Shown here: piece by piece, positions 9,297-17,865 of the stretch
How positions within the stretch are numbered: the first letter of the stretch is position 1
How the letters are laid out: each line of letters begins with the position of its first letter
NCBI RefSeq assembly: GCF_004214835.1
Contig: NZ_PIQJ01000001.1
Span: 930,001-994,000 of the forward strand
Source: Pseudidiomarina tainanensis
GTDB taxonomy: Bacteria; Pseudomonadota; Gammaproteobacteria; Enterobacterales; Alteromonadaceae
DNA length: 64,000 nucleotides
Direction of reading: 5' to 3'
Program-made: the position numbers and the translations under genes
Notes under the pieces: model-generated
The model's input: only the letters and a program-made list of their open reading frames with translations
What the model was told of the DNA's origin: nothing
Database searches by the model: none

Positions 9297-10430
9297 ATGT
9301 TGCCATTTCAGCTCATTACCACTAACGCTGACTTGCTCGCTTTCTGCGAGCAAGCTCGGCAAGCACCTTACCTTGCTCTCGATACTGAATTTGTCCGTAC
9401 GCGCACGTACTATGCCCGTTTAGGTTTGCTGCAAGTGCGCGCAGGCGATCACCTTGTCTTAATCGATCCGGTTTCGGGTGTTGATCTTGAACCATTCTGG
9501 CAATTGCTAAAAGATCCCAATGTGCATGTGGTGATTCATGCCGGCGGTGAAGATTACGAAATCTTGGCCCAAAATATGGGACAGATTCCGACTCATATTT
9601 TCGATACGCAAATTGCTGCAGCCTTTGCTGGACATGGAGAAGCCATGGGTTATGCGGCTATGGTGAACCATTACTATCAAGTTGAGTTAGATAAATCACA
9701 GTCGCGCACTGATTGGTTGCAGCGTCCATTGTCAGCTGAGCAGTTGGATTATGCTGCGGCTGACGTCTATTACCTACATGATATTTATCCGCGTTTGCGC
9801 GCCGAATTAAGCCCAGAAAAAATCGCTTTAGTGGAAGCCGAAAGCGCTGAGCAAGTCATTCGTCGAGCACAGCAGGTGCCGCCGCAGTGGCTGTATTTAT
9901 TCTTCGGTAACGCTTGGCAATGCAATCAACAGCAACTGGCTGTGTTGCGTGAGTTGATGGCGTGGCGATTGGAGCGCGCGAAAAAATCTGATATTCCGTT
10001 GGGCTTCGTGGCGAAAGATCATACGTTACTCGAGCTGGCGCGACGGATGCCGCAGAACCTTGGACATCTGCGTGGCATTACTGATTTATCACCGGTGACG
10101 ATTCGTTATGCCGGTGAATCGTTGTTAGCAGCGGTACGGGCAGGGCAGGCCTCAAAGAGCTTACCAGCTCCACTAGAGCGCTTAACCGATATGCGGGGTT
10201 ATAAGCCGGTATTTAACGCCATCAAGCAAGCGGTAGCGAGTTTAGCGAAAGAGTTAAGCGTCGAGCCCGGATTGATTGCTTCGCGGCGACAAATCAATGA
10301 TGTAATTCATTGGGAATGGCAAGTACCTGCTGTTGCCAAGTCTGACCTGTCGCTCCCTGACTTGTACCGGAGCTGGCGAGGGGCTAAGCTGAAAGCATCT
10401 TTGGAAGCGATATTACAGCGAGATCGTTAA
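9297..10430 (+). CDS. rnd: Ribonuclease D
   Basis: A 3'-5' exoribonuclease that trims tRNA precursors and other structured small RNAs. The 377-aa product has the DEDD exonuclease motif I A-L-D-T-E-F near residue 28, motif II around H-A-G-G-E-D-Y near 80, motif III with D-Y-A-A-A-D-V-Y-Y near 150, and a following HRDC region. It starts 3 nt after the fadD stop, as in E. coli (fadD-rnd), so the two are probably cotranscribed. Confidence 0.95.
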   Translation: MLPFQLITTNADLLAFCEQARQAPYLALDTEFVRTRTYYARLGLLQVRAGDHLVLIDPVSGVDLEPFWQLLKDPNVHVVIHAGGEDYEILAQNMGQIPTHIFDTQIAAAFAGHGEAMGYAAMVNHYYQVELDKSQSRTDWLQRPLSAEQLDYAAADVYYLHDIYPRLRAELSPEKIALVEAESAEQVIRRAQQVPPQWLYLFFGNAWQCNQQQLAVLRELMAWRLERAKKSDIPLGFVAKDHTLLELARRMPQNLGHLRGITDLSPVTIRYAGESLLAAVRAGQASKSLPAPLERLTDMRGYKPVFNAIKQAVASLAKELSVEPGLIASRRQINDVIHWEWQVPAVAKSDLSLPDLYRSWRGAKLKASLEAILQRDR

Positions 10431-10432
10431 TC

Positions 10433-10714
10433 ATGTTGTGTGCGATTTATCGCAGCCCACGCCGGGCTGACACCTATCTTTACATGCCGCACCCTGCGGA
10501 CTTTACAAAAATCCCTGAACCTTTGCAGAAAAGCTTCGGTCAACCTATACACGTGATGACGATTGCGCTGAAACCAGAACGCCAGTTAGCACGATTAACG
10601 GTTGAGGAGCTCACCGAACATCTCAACGAAGCGGGATTTTATTTGCAGATGCCACCCAAACAAGAAAGCTTATTGGATGCGCATAAGAAACAACAACAGG
10701 AGTCTGCGTCATGA
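10433..10714 (+). CDS. ycgL: YcgL domain protein
   Basis: A 93-aa protein of the YcgL family (function unknown), recognised by C-A-I-Y-R-S-P-R-R-A-D-T-Y-L-Y, F-G-Q-P and G-F-Y-L-Q-M-P-P. It follows rnd by 2 nt and overlaps the next gene by 4 nt. Gammaproteobacteria often keep this gene beside rnd and ycgN, and no biochemical activity can be assigned from sequence. Confidence 0.92.
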   Translation: MLCAIYRSPRRADTYLYMPHPADFTKIPEPLQKSFGQPIHVMTIALKPERQLARLTVEELTEHLNEAGFYLQMPPKQESLLDAHKKQQQESAS

Positions 10715-11712
10715 TTCAAGTAGTCCGTAGTTTAACCTTAGCGGTTGTGTTGATGGCGTTGCCATGGCAGGCGCTGGCGCAAGAAGAAAAGGCAGAGAAA
10801 GGTGAAGAAGGCTTTGCCGCTTACGTTGAGCAAATCAAACAAGAAGCGCTTGCTGATGGTTACAGCGCGGAAACGTTAGAAACCGCATTCGCCGATGTAC
10901 AGTTTTATCAGCGCTCAGTGAAGGCAGATCGTAATCAACCAGAATTTAAGTTGACGCTGGATACCTATTTGCCGCGCGCGGTACCTGAGTGGAAGGCGAA
11001 GAAAGCGGTTGAAATGTACGCTGAGCATCGTGAGCTGTTAGAAAAGATCGGCGCTGAATATGGCGTGCAACCACGATTTATAGTGGCACTGTGGGGCATT
11101 GAAACTAACTTTGGATCGTTCACTGGCGGCATGGACGTAATTTCAGCATTAACCACCATGGCATATGAAGGTCGCCGTGAAGCGTTTTTCAAAAAAGAGC
11201 TGTGGCACGCACTGACGATTGTTCAAGAAGGCCATATTCCAATTGACCAAATGAAAGGTTCGTGGGCAGGCGCCATGGGTCAAGCGCAATTTATGCCAAG
11301 CTCGTTTATGTCATACGCTGTGGACTACGATGGCGATGGTCGTAAAGATATCTGGGGCTCGCAGGGTGATGTGTTCGCATCAGCTGCCAACTACCTGAAA
11401 TCAGTAGGCTGGCGTGATGACGTGACCTGGGGGCGCCAAGTTCAATTACCAGAAGACTTTGATGCTGAATTGGCATCATTGAAAGTGAAAAAGCCATTAG
11501 CAGAATGGCAAGCTTTAGGTGTGCGTCGTTACGATGGCGGGGATTTACCGGTTCGTGACGATATTGAAGCGTCGGTGGTGATTCCTGATGACCAGCAAGG
11601 CCGCGTATTCTTGGCCTACAACAACTACGACGCGTTGATGCGTTGGAACCGCTCGCATTATTTTGTGGCTGCGGTCGGTTACTTGTCTGATCGTATTCGT
11701 TTCCCGAGGTAA
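10711..11712 (+). CDS. Lytic murein transglycosylase, MltB family
   Basis: Periplasmic enzyme that cleaves peptidoglycan between MurNAc and GlcNAc, leaving 1,6-anhydro-MurNAc. A Sec signal peptide runs to about A-L-A-Q (residue 24) with no lipobox Cys, so it is likely soluble, unlike MltB. The catalytic glutamate is in A-L-W-G-I-E-T-N-F-G (Glu131), and G-S-W-A-G-A-M-G-Q-A-Q-F-M-P-S near 190 is the second family signature. At 333 aa it lacks the C-terminal peptidoglycan-binding extension of longer relatives. It starts inside the ycgL stop (ATGA). Confidence 0.9.
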   Translation: MIQVVRSLTLAVVLMALPWQALAQEEKAEKGEEGFAAYVEQIKQEALADGYSAETLETAFADVQFYQRSVKADRNQPEFKLTLDTYLPRAVPEWKAKKAVEMYAEHRELLEKIGAEYGVQPRFIVALWGIETNFGSFTGGMDVISALTTMAYEGRREAFFKKELWHALTIVQEGHIPIDQMKGSWAGAMGQAQFMPSSFMSYAVDYDGDGRKDIWGSQGDVFASAANYLKSVGWRDDVTWGRQVQLPEDFDAELASLKVKKPLAEWQALGVRRYDGGDLPVRDDIEASVVIPDDQQGRVFLAYNNYDALMRWNRSHYFVAAVGYLSDRIRFPR

Positions 11713-11718
11713 GCTGGC

Positions 11719-12363
11719 ATGGGATTACAACCGCCAAGTAAAATCGTTTGTGTCGGCCGTAACTATCTGGACCACGCGGCAGAATTAAATAACCCAGTGC
11801 CGACTCGGCCCCTGTTATTTATGAAGCCGCCGTCGTCGATTACACGGTTGCCAGAGGTGCGCATTCCGACCGACCAAGGCGAATGTCAGCATGAAATCGA
11901 GCTGGCCGTATACATTGGAATCCCACTACGCAAAGCAACGTCAGAACAGGCGCTTAAAGCAATTGCAGGTTATGGCGTTGCGCTGGATTTAACCTTACGC
12001 CAAGTACAAAGCGAGTTAAAAGCACAAGGACAGCCGTGGGAACGAGCGAAAGCATTTGATGGCTCTTGTGTTCTTGGACCCATGGTAGGGCGCGTCGAAT
12101 TTAACCCGGAAAGCGATTTCGAAATCGCCTTGAAGGTGAATGGCGAACTGCGTCAGCAGGGCAAATCAAGCGAGATGATTTTTTCGATTGCCGATTTACT
12201 CGCGGATATTTCACAACAATTTACGTTAGTACCAGGCGATGTTGTGTTAACTGGAACTCCGGCAGGGGTTGCGGCACTTGGTTTAAACGACGCATTGGAA
12301 CTGACCCTCAAGAACGATAACCAGCAATGGCAATGGACCGGCAACGTCAGCGCGGCCGAGTAA
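11719..12363 (+). CDS. Fumarylacetoacetate hydrolase family protein (YcgM-like)
   Basis: A 214-aa single-domain FAH-fold enzyme. It begins I-V-C-V-G-R-N-Y-L-D-H-A-A-E-L and carries the metal-binding E-I-E-L segment (near residue 57), a D-L-T-L-R motif near 92 and G-D-V-V-L-T-G-T-P-A-G-V near 178. E. coli YcgM and human FAHD1 belong to this group, where hydrolysis of acylpyruvates or oxaloacetate decarboxylation is known; the substrate here is not determined. The neighbours ycgL and ycgN match the E. coli ycgLMN cluster. Confidence 0.88.
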   Translation: MGLQPPSKIVCVGRNYLDHAAELNNPVPTRPLLFMKPPSSITRLPEVRIPTDQGECQHEIELAVYIGIPLRKATSEQALKAIAGYGVALDLTLRQVQSELKAQGQPWERAKAFDGSCVLGPMVGRVEFNPESDFEIALKVNGELRQQGKSSEMIFSIADLLADISQQFTLVPGDVVLTGTPAGVAALGLNDALELTLKNDNQQWQWTGNVSAAE

Positions 12364-12366
12364 CCC

Positions 12367-12825
12367 ATGAGCGGTTATTTTTGGGAAGAAAAAGCACTCA
12401 CCGAACTGACCCACCAAGAGTGGGAAAGTCTTTGTGATGGTTGCGGTAAATGTTGCCTGCACAAACTCATTGATGAAGCTGACGCCGAAGAGGTGATTCA
12501 CTATACCGACGTCAGCTGTCGCCTGTTGGATACAAAAACAGCACAGTGCCGCGATTATCCCAATCGTAAGCAACATGTACCGGATTGCGTCGTCATTACC
12601 CCTGACAATGTGTATGAGTTGGATTACATGCCAACCAGCTGTGCCTATCGGCGGTTAGCGGAGGGACGCGGGCTTGCTTCGTGGCATCCGTTGTACCATG
12701 ACGGCTCACGTGAGCCAATGATTGCGGCGGGAATGAGCGCTACGGGCCTCGTCGATAGTGAAGATACCGTCGAAGAAGATCTGGAACTTCGCATTGTGAC
12801 GTGGCCGTTACGCGACACCAATTAA
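12367..12825 (+). CDS. ycgN: UPF0260 cysteine-cluster protein YcgN
   Basis: A 152-aa member of the YcgN/YkgJ-like group. The N-terminal C-D-G-C-G-K-C-C-L-H-K (residues about 19-29) and the later cysteines (C-R-L-L, A-Q-C-R-D-Y, P-D-C-V, S-C-A-Y-R-R-L) suggest a zinc or Fe-S site. Function is not known. Its TAA stop lies in TTAA (12822-12825), which also holds the stop of convergent dsbB. Confidence 0.9.
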   Translation: MSGYFWEEKALTELTHQEWESLCDGCGKCCLHKLIDEADAEEVIHYTDVSCRLLDTKTAQCRDYPNRKQHVPDCVVITPDNVYELDYMPTSCAYRRLAEGRGLASWHPLYHDGSREPMIAAGMSATGLVDSEDTVEEDLELRIVTWPLRDTN

Positions 12826-13343
12826 AGCGATTTGAATCGAACCAAGCGCGCTAATACCACAGCAACGCCAATCACGGTGTAAGTTGCGAAAATAATCTGC
12901 ATCCAACCCGGCATACTCAAACCGACAAACTGCCAGTCGATTTCTCCACACTGTCCAGGCGCGGCAAAGAAGTTCGGGAACCATTCATGCAATGGCATCC
13001 AACTTGGGAAATTTGGAAAGGTATCGCAAACAATAAACCAAGAATTTTCCGAGTTTTGAATTTCGAGGTGTTCACGCGCAATCAGCCAGCCCCAAATGGC
13101 CGCCACAAGCCAACCGCTATAACCCACTAGACGAGTTATGAACAGTTGCGGTGCAAACAATGGAATGAGTGCGGCTAAACCGATACCTAATACTGCCGTG
13201 CGTTGATAAATACACTTCACGCAAGGTTCAAGGCCAAGTTGGTATTGAAAAAATAGAGCTGCCGCTAACAATGCAAAGCATGATGCAGAGAGGATTGCCC
13301 ACGCGCGCCGCTGTGTTGGAAGTTTGGCCAAAAAAGTTAGCAT
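12822..13343 (-). CDS. dsbB: Disulfide bond formation protein B
   Basis: Inner-membrane protein that reoxidises DsbA and passes electrons to quinone. The 173-aa product shows four hydrophobic segments and both redox pairs: C-V-K-C (Cys41/Cys44) in the first periplasmic loop and Cys106 plus Cys132 in the second. Arg after the C-x-x-C motif (Y-Q-R) fits the quinone site. It is convergent with ycgN and divergent from fadR. In E. coli nhaB lies between dsbB and fadR; here it is absent. Confidence 0.95.
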   Translation of the reverse strand: MLTFLAKLPTQRRAWAILSASCFALLAAALFFQYQLGLEPCVKCIYQRTAVLGIGLAALIPLFAPQLFITRLVGYSGWLVAAIWGWLIAREHLEIQNSENSWFIVCDTFPNFPSWMPLHEWFPNFFAAPGQCGEIDWQFVGLSMPGWMQIIFATYTVIGVAVVLARLVRFKSL

Positions 13344-13429
13344 AAAATCACCGCCTTATAATAATTTGCCAAGAACGATACCTGAGCCTAAATTGATTGT
13401 CGATAAGATTGGGTTAAGAAGCTTTACAA

Positions 13430-13446
13430 AACTTGTCCGACCATTG
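13430..13446 (+). promoter_or_regulatory. Putative FadR operator upstream of fadR
   Basis: AACTTGTCCGACCATTG matches the FadR consensus AACTGGTCNGACCTGTT at 12 of 16 fixed positions, including the central TCNGACC. It lies about 85-100 bp before the fadR start in the dsbB-fadR divergent region, so it could mediate autoregulation. Confidence 0.55.
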
Positions 13447-13529
13447 AAAAGACTGGTAGAATCAGGCAACGGATTATAACAAATAGTAACCCTACTTTAG
13501 GTAACGTTATTCAAAACACAGGCCACTTC

Positions 13530-14240
13530 ATGATTATTAAGGCACAAAGTCCAGCAGGTTTTGCCGAGGAATACATCGTAAAATCAATCTGGAACGGGCA
13601 TTTTGCACCCGGCACTATCTTACCAGCAGAGCGTGAGTTGTCCGAACTGATTGGTGTTACCCGTACGACCTTGCGCGAAGTGTTGCAGCGTTTAGCGCGT
13701 GATGGTTGGTTAACCATTCAGCACGGCAAACCGACTCGCGTGAATAACTTCTGGGAAACTTCTGGTCTCAATATTCTTGAAACACTGGCACGCCTTGATG
13801 AAGACGGTATGCCAGAATTGGTTGACCAGTTATTGTCTGCTCGCACCAATATTAGTGCTATCTATATTCGTCAAGCGGTTCGCAACGCGCCAGAAAAAGT
13901 GGTTGAGCTATTGAAAGAAGCCGAAACGCTCGAAGATTCTGCCGAAGCCTTTAGTCAGTTCGATTACCGTTTGAATCATGACTTAGCGATGGCGTCGGGG
14001 AATCCAATTTACGTGCTCGTTCTTAACGGTTTTAAAGGCTTGTACTCGCGTATTGGTAACTTCTATTTCTCCAACGACGATGCGCGCAAATTAGCTCGCA
14101 AGTATTACGCTGATTTGAGTGAAATGGCAGCTGATTCGCGCCGCGATGACGCTGTTTTATTAGTGCGGGAATATGGTTATCAGTCAGGCCGTATCTGGCA
14201 TAGCATGCGCGGTGATATTCCTGACAACTTGGTCGAGTAA
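13530..14240 (+). CDS. fadR: Fatty acid metabolism regulator FadR
   Basis: GntR-family transcription factor that represses fad genes and activates fab genes; long-chain acyl-CoA releases it from DNA. The 236-aa product has the winged-helix N-terminus with [24 protein letters not shown] and [11 protein letters not shown] (residues about 34-70), then the all-helical acyl-CoA-binding domain ending S-G-R-I-W-H-S-M-R. The length equals that of E. coli FadR. Operator-like sites precede both fadR and fadD. The stop codon lies in a strong hairpin. Confidence 0.95.
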   Translation: MIIKAQSPAGFAEEYIVKSIWNGHFAPGTILPAERELSELIGVTRTTLREVLQRLARDGWLTIQHGKPTRVNNFWETSGLNILETLARLDEDGMPELVDQLLSARTNISAIYIRQAVRNAPEKVVELLKEAETLEDSAEAFSQFDYRLNHDLAMASGNPIYVLVLNGFKGLYSRIGNFYFSNDDARKLARKYYADLSEMAADSRRDDAVLLVREYGYQSGRIWHSMRGDIPDNLVE

Positions 14241-14258
14241 CGGCTGTTACTCGACCAA
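14229..14258. terminator. Perfect 13-bp hairpin over the fadR stop codon
   Basis: TTGGTCGAGTAAC (14229-14241) and its exact reverse complement (14246-14258) enclose the loop GGCT. The fadR TAA is inside the left arm. No T-run follows on either strand, so it is not a standard intrinsic terminator. It could protect the mRNA 3' end or block the convergent transcript that ends at 14280. Confidence 0.55.
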
Positions 14259-14279
14259 CGCATTCAGGTCGGCAAGGCG

Positions 14280-15356
14280 TTATTCAACGCCTTGTGCTTC
14301 ACGCCACTTCCATTCGTTTTCTAACGTTGCTTTTGGCAACAACATCTGAAAATCTAGATCCGTAATCGTTCCGCCGTTTTTGAAACGCTCTGGGAAATCT
14401 GGATTGGCTAATGCTTTTTTACCAAGCGCCAACAGGGCGTTCGGGAACTGCGCCGCATAATCCGCATAGTTCGATTCATCGATGCCGCCGTTGATAATCA
14501 ATCCAACGTTGGTTTCTGCCGCAACCACTTCTGCTAACGTTCTATCGCTACCATCCGCAAATGGTTTACGGTCAACCGTGGTATCGGTGGTGTGAATAAA
14601 ATCAACGCCAGCTTCAGCAAGCACGCGTACGAGGCGAACCGCAGCTGCTTCACCTTCTGGCCACTGATAATCGTTGTCGGTTACGGTAATTTGGCCAATG
14701 CGAATACCCACGACAAAGTCATCGCTTACAGCATTGCGTACCGCACGTAAGACGCGTTCGACATAAGCAATACGCTTATCGAGTGAACCACCAAACTCAT
14801 CTTCACGCTGGTTGAAATGAGTGCTCAAGAACTCGTTTAACAAGTAGCCGTTGGCGGCATGAAGTTCAACACCATCAAAACCAATCTCTTCGGCACGCTT
14901 GGCGGACGCGACAAAGCCATTTAAGGCATGTTCAAGATCGCTGAGCGAGGCTTCTTTTGGCGTCAACCAACCCGGAACATCGCCGTATAAACTCAACGGT
15001 TCGCCTTTAGGCTGCACCACACTCGGGGCAATCGGCTGATCAACATAGTTACTATGCTGCATCTGGGCGCCGGCATGCATCAGTTGCATAATTGCCTTGC
15101 TACCGTGTGCGTGAATACGCTCAACAATGCCTCGCCATGCATCAGCTTGCGCAGCATTGATGATCCCAGGTTGATTCACGTAGCCTTGTGCCGCGCGATC
15201 ATCGGTGTAAACACCCTCAGTGATGACCAAACCAAAACCACCTTTGGCAAATCGCTCGTAATAATCACCCATGATCGCGGTTGGCACGCCGTGCTCATCA
15301 GCACTCGTACGGGTCATTGGTGCGACGGTAAAACGATTGGGTACATCAATAAACAT
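14280..15356 (-). CDS. NADH:flavin oxidoreductase, Old Yellow Enzyme family
   Basis: A 358-aa FMN-dependent TIM-barrel ene-reductase. It has N-R-F-T-V-A-P-M-T-R at the N-terminus, Q-L-M-H-A-G-A-Q near residue 93, D-G-V-E-L-H-A-A-N-G-Y-L-L-N-E-F near 160 and G-K-K-A-L-A-N-P-D near 315. The H-A-A-N pair is the substrate-anchoring site of the family. GAGGG precedes the ATG. The substrate is unknown; relatives reduce alpha,beta-unsaturated carbonyls. It is a single gene convergent with fadR. Confidence 0.87.
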   Translation of the reverse strand: MFIDVPNRFTVAPMTRTSADEHGVPTAIMGDYYERFAKGGFGLVITEGVYTDDRAAQGYVNQPGIINAAQADAWRGIVERIHAHGSKAIMQLMHAGAQMQHSNYVDQPIAPSVVQPKGEPLSLYGDVPGWLTPKEASLSDLEHALNGFVASAKRAEEIGFDGVELHAANGYLLNEFLSTHFNQREDEFGGSLDKRIAYVERVLRAVRNAVSDDFVVGIRIGQITVTDNDYQWPEGEAAAVRLVRVLAEAGVDFIHTTDTTVDRKPFADGSDRTLAEVVAAETNVGLIINGGIDESNYADYAAQFPNALLALGKKALANPDFPERFKNGGTITDLDFQMLLPKATLENEWKWREAQGVE

Positions 15357-15440
15357 AAGCCCTCACTTTTAAATAAGTTATATAACTTCAGTGGGGATGA
15401 TTACGTGATTTTCAAGAATATTGATCAGGACGGTGGGCAT

Positions 15441-15477
15441 AAAAAACGGCCAATACCGCATGGGTATTGGCCGTTCG
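15441..15477 (-). terminator. Intrinsic terminator after sodB
   Basis: A 13-bp stem, AACGGCCAATACC with GGTATTGGCCGTT, is followed on the minus strand by a T-run. It lies 13 nt after the sodB stop. Confidence 0.85.
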
Positions 15478-15489
15478 AACTCATCAGAC

Positions 15490-16071
15490 TTATGCGAAGT
15501 TTTTCGCAACGAAGTCCCAGTTCACCAAGTTCCAGAACGCGTTTAAGTAGTTAGGACGCGCGTTACGGTAATCGATGTAGTAAGCGTGTTCCCAAACGTC
15601 AACGGTCAGGATAGGAGTTACTGAAGAATCAGTCAGTGGTGTTTCAGCGTTGCTGGTGTTAACGATAGCTACTGAACCGTCGGCTTTTTTCACCAACCAA
15701 GTCCAGCCAGAACCGAAGTTACCTGCTGCTTGTGCACTGAATTCTTCTTTGAACTTGTCGAAAGAACCAAATGCTGCGTTGATTGCATCAGCAACTGCGC
15801 CCGTTGGCTCACCGCCGCCATTTGGGCTTAAGCAATGCCAGTAGAACGTGTGGTTCCAAACTTGAGCTGCGTTGTTGAAAACGCCGCCTTTAGAAGTCTT
15901 GATGATATCTTCGAGTGACTTGCCTTCCATATCGGTGCCTTTAACCGCATCGTTCAGCTTGGTCACGTAAGTTTGGTGATGCTTACCATAGTGGTATTCA
16001 ATGGTTTCTGCTGAGATATGTGGCTCAAGTGCATTTTTCTCGTAAGGCAATGCTGGTAATTCAAATGCCAT
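15490..16071 (-). CDS. sodB: Superoxide dismutase [Fe]
   Basis: Cytosolic enzyme converting superoxide to oxygen and peroxide. The 193 aa equal the E. coli SodB length. The metal ligands are visible as His in Y-H-Y-G-K-H-H (near 27), V-W-N-H-T-F-Y-W (near 74), and D-V-W-E-H-A-Y (Asp/His near 157-161). Gln in [12 protein letters not shown] and overall similarity favour the iron form. It is divergent from grxD and ends at a strong terminator. Confidence 0.96.
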   Translation of the reverse strand: MAFELPALPYEKNALEPHISAETIEYHYGKHHQTYVTKLNDAVKGTDMEGKSLEDIIKTSKGGVFNNAAQVWNHTFYWHCLSPNGGGEPTGAVADAINAAFGSFDKFKEEFSAQAAGNFGSGWTWLVKKADGSVAIVNTSNAETPLTDSSVTPILTVDVWEHAYYIDYRNARPNYLNAFWNLVNWDFVAKNFA

Positions 16072-16275
16072 GTCGACTCTCCGTTGTTATTGAAAAATGA
16101 ATGTATTGTTGTTTCTAACACTTGTTTTGAACTCTGGCTATTTTACCATTGAATTCAAAACTTGCCGTCACTATATAGTTAGATTGTGGCACAAAAGTTT
16201 ATTTCAAGGGTTAACTTTACCCTAAAGTATAACTTCTTTATGACGGTTTCGCGTACTGATTGTCTTCATTGAACA

Positions 16276-16284
16276 TGGTATAAT
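16276..16284 (+). promoter_or_regulatory. Extended -10 promoter for grxD-peroxiredoxin
   Basis: TGGTATAAT (TGn extended -10 plus perfect TATAAT) lies 37 nt before the grxD ATG. No good -35 hexamer is seen at the standard distance, as is common for extended -10 promoters. Confidence 0.6.
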
Positions 16285-16320
16285 GCGCACCGTTTGAAAC
16301 GCTCATTACCTGAGGTAGTC

Positions 16321-16659
16321 ATGGAAACTGTTGAGAAAATTAAACAACAGATCGCAGAAAACCCGATTCTGTTGTACATGAAAGGTTCACCGAAGTTACC
16401 TAGCTGTGGCTTCTCTTCGCAAGCTTCACAGGCTCTGATGAGCTGTGGACAATCGTTTGCATACGTGGATATTTTGCAAAACCCAGATATCCGCGCTGAA
16501 TTACCAAAATTTGCTGATTGGCCAACGTTCCCGCAGTTGTGGGTTGAGGGCGAATTAGTAGGTGGTTGTGATATTATTTTGGAAATGTTCCAAAAGGGCG
16601 AACTACAAGAATTAATTAACGAAGTTGCTGCGCGTCATCCGGCGCCAGAAGCTGAATAA
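16321..16659 (+). CDS. grxD: Monothiol glutaredoxin Grx4 type
   Basis: A 112-aa monothiol glutaredoxin that binds [2Fe-2S] clusters with glutathione and BolA and takes part in Fe-S delivery. The active site is S-C-G-F-S (Cys near 29) after K-G-S-P-K-L-P, followed by W-P-T-F-P-Q-L-W-V and G-G-C-D-I-I. I chose the ATG at 16321, preceded by GAGG, rather than the upstream in-frame ATG at 16294, which lies close to the predicted transcription start. The next gene is a peroxiredoxin 26 nt downstream. Confidence 0.95.
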   Translation: METVEKIKQQIAENPILLYMKGSPKLPSCGFSSQASQALMSCGQSFAYVDILQNPDIRAELPKFADWPTFPQLWVEGELVGGCDIILEMFQKGELQELINEVAARHPAPEAE

Positions 16660-16685
16660 CTTAAACAACTAAATGGAGATTAACC

Positions 16686-17291
16686 ATGGGTGTATTAGTA
16701 GGTCGTAAGGCTCCTAACTTCACTGCAGCTGCTGTACTTGGTACTGGCGAAATCGTTGAAAACTTTAACTTGCACGAGCAAATTAAAGGCAAGAAAGCTG
16801 TTGTTTTCTTCTATCCACTCGACTTCACGTTTGTTTGTCCTTCTGAGTTGATCGCATTCGATCACCGTTTAGAAGAATTCAAAAAGCGTGGCGTAGAAGT
16901 GATCGGTGTTTCTATCGATTCACAATTCACGCACAACGCATGGCGTAACACTGCCGAAGCAGACGGCGGTATCGGCCAAGTGAAATATCCATTGGTTGCT
17001 GACGTGAAGCACTCTATCTGCCGTGCATACGACGTTGAGCACCCAGAAGCAGGCGTTGCTTTCCGTGCGTCATTCTTGATTGACGAAGACGGTTTAGTTC
17101 GTCACCAAATCGTGAACGACCTGCCATTAGGCCGTAACATTGACGAAATGATTCGTTTGGTTGACGCGTTGAACTTCCACCAGAAGCACGGTGACGTATG
17201 TCCTGCTGGCTGGAAAGAAGGTGATGAAGGTATGAAGGCTGATCCGAAGGGTGTTGCTGATTACCTGTCGAAGAACGCTAGCAAGCTGTAA
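16686..17291 (+). CDS. Peroxiredoxin, typical 2-Cys
   Basis: Thiol peroxidase of the AhpC/TSA family that reduces hydrogen peroxide and organic peroxides. The 201-aa product has the peroxidatic site D-F-T-F-V-C-P-S-E (Cys51) and a resolving cysteine in H-G-D-V-C-P-A-G-W (Cys172). GGAG lies before the ATG. It shares a likely operon with grxD and faces sodB across the divergent promoters, grouping oxidative-stress functions. A palindromic heptad repeat and an intrinsic terminator follow. Confidence 0.93.
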   Translation: MGVLVGRKAPNFTAAAVLGTGEIVENFNLHEQIKGKKAVVFFYPLDFTFVCPSELIAFDHRLEEFKKRGVEVIGVSIDSQFTHNAWRNTAEADGGIGQVKYPLVADVKHSICRAYDVEHPEAGVAFRASFLIDEDGLVRHQIVNDLPLGRNIDEMIRLVDALNFHQKHGDVCPAGWKEGDEGMKADPKGVADYLSKNASKL

Positions 17292-17300
17292 AAGGTAAAA

Positions 17301-17333
17301 GCGATATTCGCTATTAGATATTAGATATTAGCG
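17301..17333. repeat. ATATTAG heptad repeat, short form
   Basis: GCGATATTCGCTATTAGATATTAGATATTAGC-type sequence with GATATTA units 10 nt after the peroxiredoxin stop. It is a short member of the family also found at 46270, 47171, 50780, 50963 and 51124. Confidence 0.75.
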
Positions 17334-17348
17334 AAAAACAAAAGAAAG

Positions 17349-17376
17349 AGGTCGCCTTTTGGCGGCCTTTTTTATT
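17349..17376 (+). terminator. Intrinsic terminator after the peroxiredoxin gene
   Basis: The stem AGGTCGCC / GGCGGCCT with a TTTT loop is followed by a T-run on the plus strand. Its T-run overlaps the stop codon of the convergent acetyltransferase gene. Confidence 0.85.
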
Positions 17377-17857
17377 TGGGCAGATGGGTGAGCATTATGG
17401 TGGTTTTTATGCCGGCATGCTCGGCTTCATGAAACTGTTGAAAGCCGTGCTTTTCGTAGAGGGCAACATTGTGAGGCTCGGCTTGTAGATAGAGATCTTT
17501 TACCGCGAGTTCTTTAGCCACTTGTTTTGCGCGTTCGAGCAGTTGGGCGAATAGACCCAAGCCACGAAATTTTGAATCGACATAAATACCACCGAGCCAA
17601 TGGGTATATTGTGGGTGATTTTTATTCTCTCGATACTTTAACTCAGCCACACCGGCCAACTCGTCGTTTACCATCAGAATAATACTCAGCGGTAACTGGT
17701 TTTTATTGGATGCTTTGTTGATTACCACGTCGTGAATATAGTCAAAAGTGATCTCATTTTCGTCCGAACCCCATTCATCGTAGTACCACTTGGCGATTGT
17801 GGCTGAAAGCTCTGGCTCATCGGCTAGAAATTTGAGCGTGATATTATTCTTTTGCAT
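17372..17857 (-). CDS. GNAT-family N-acetyltransferase
   Basis: A 161-aa acetyl-CoA-dependent transferase of unknown substrate. Motif A is seen as G-G-I-Y-V-D-S-K-F-R-G-L-G-L-F-A near residue 90, followed by L-Y-L-Q-A-E-P-H-N-V-A-L-Y-E-K-H-G-F near 122, which is the C-terminal acetyl-CoA region. It ends 8 nt from the start side of the racemase-like gene, so the two probably form a small minus-strand operon (racemase-like first). Confidence 0.85.
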   Translation of the reverse strand: MQKNNITLKFLADEPELSATIAKWYYDEWGSDENEITFDYIHDVVINKASNKNQLPLSIILMVNDELAGVAELKYRENKNHPQYTHWLGGIYVDSKFRGLGLFAQLLERAKQVAKELAVKDLYLQAEPHNVALYEKHGFQQFHEAEHAGIKTTIMLTHLPK

Positions 17858-17865
17858 GTCCTGTC

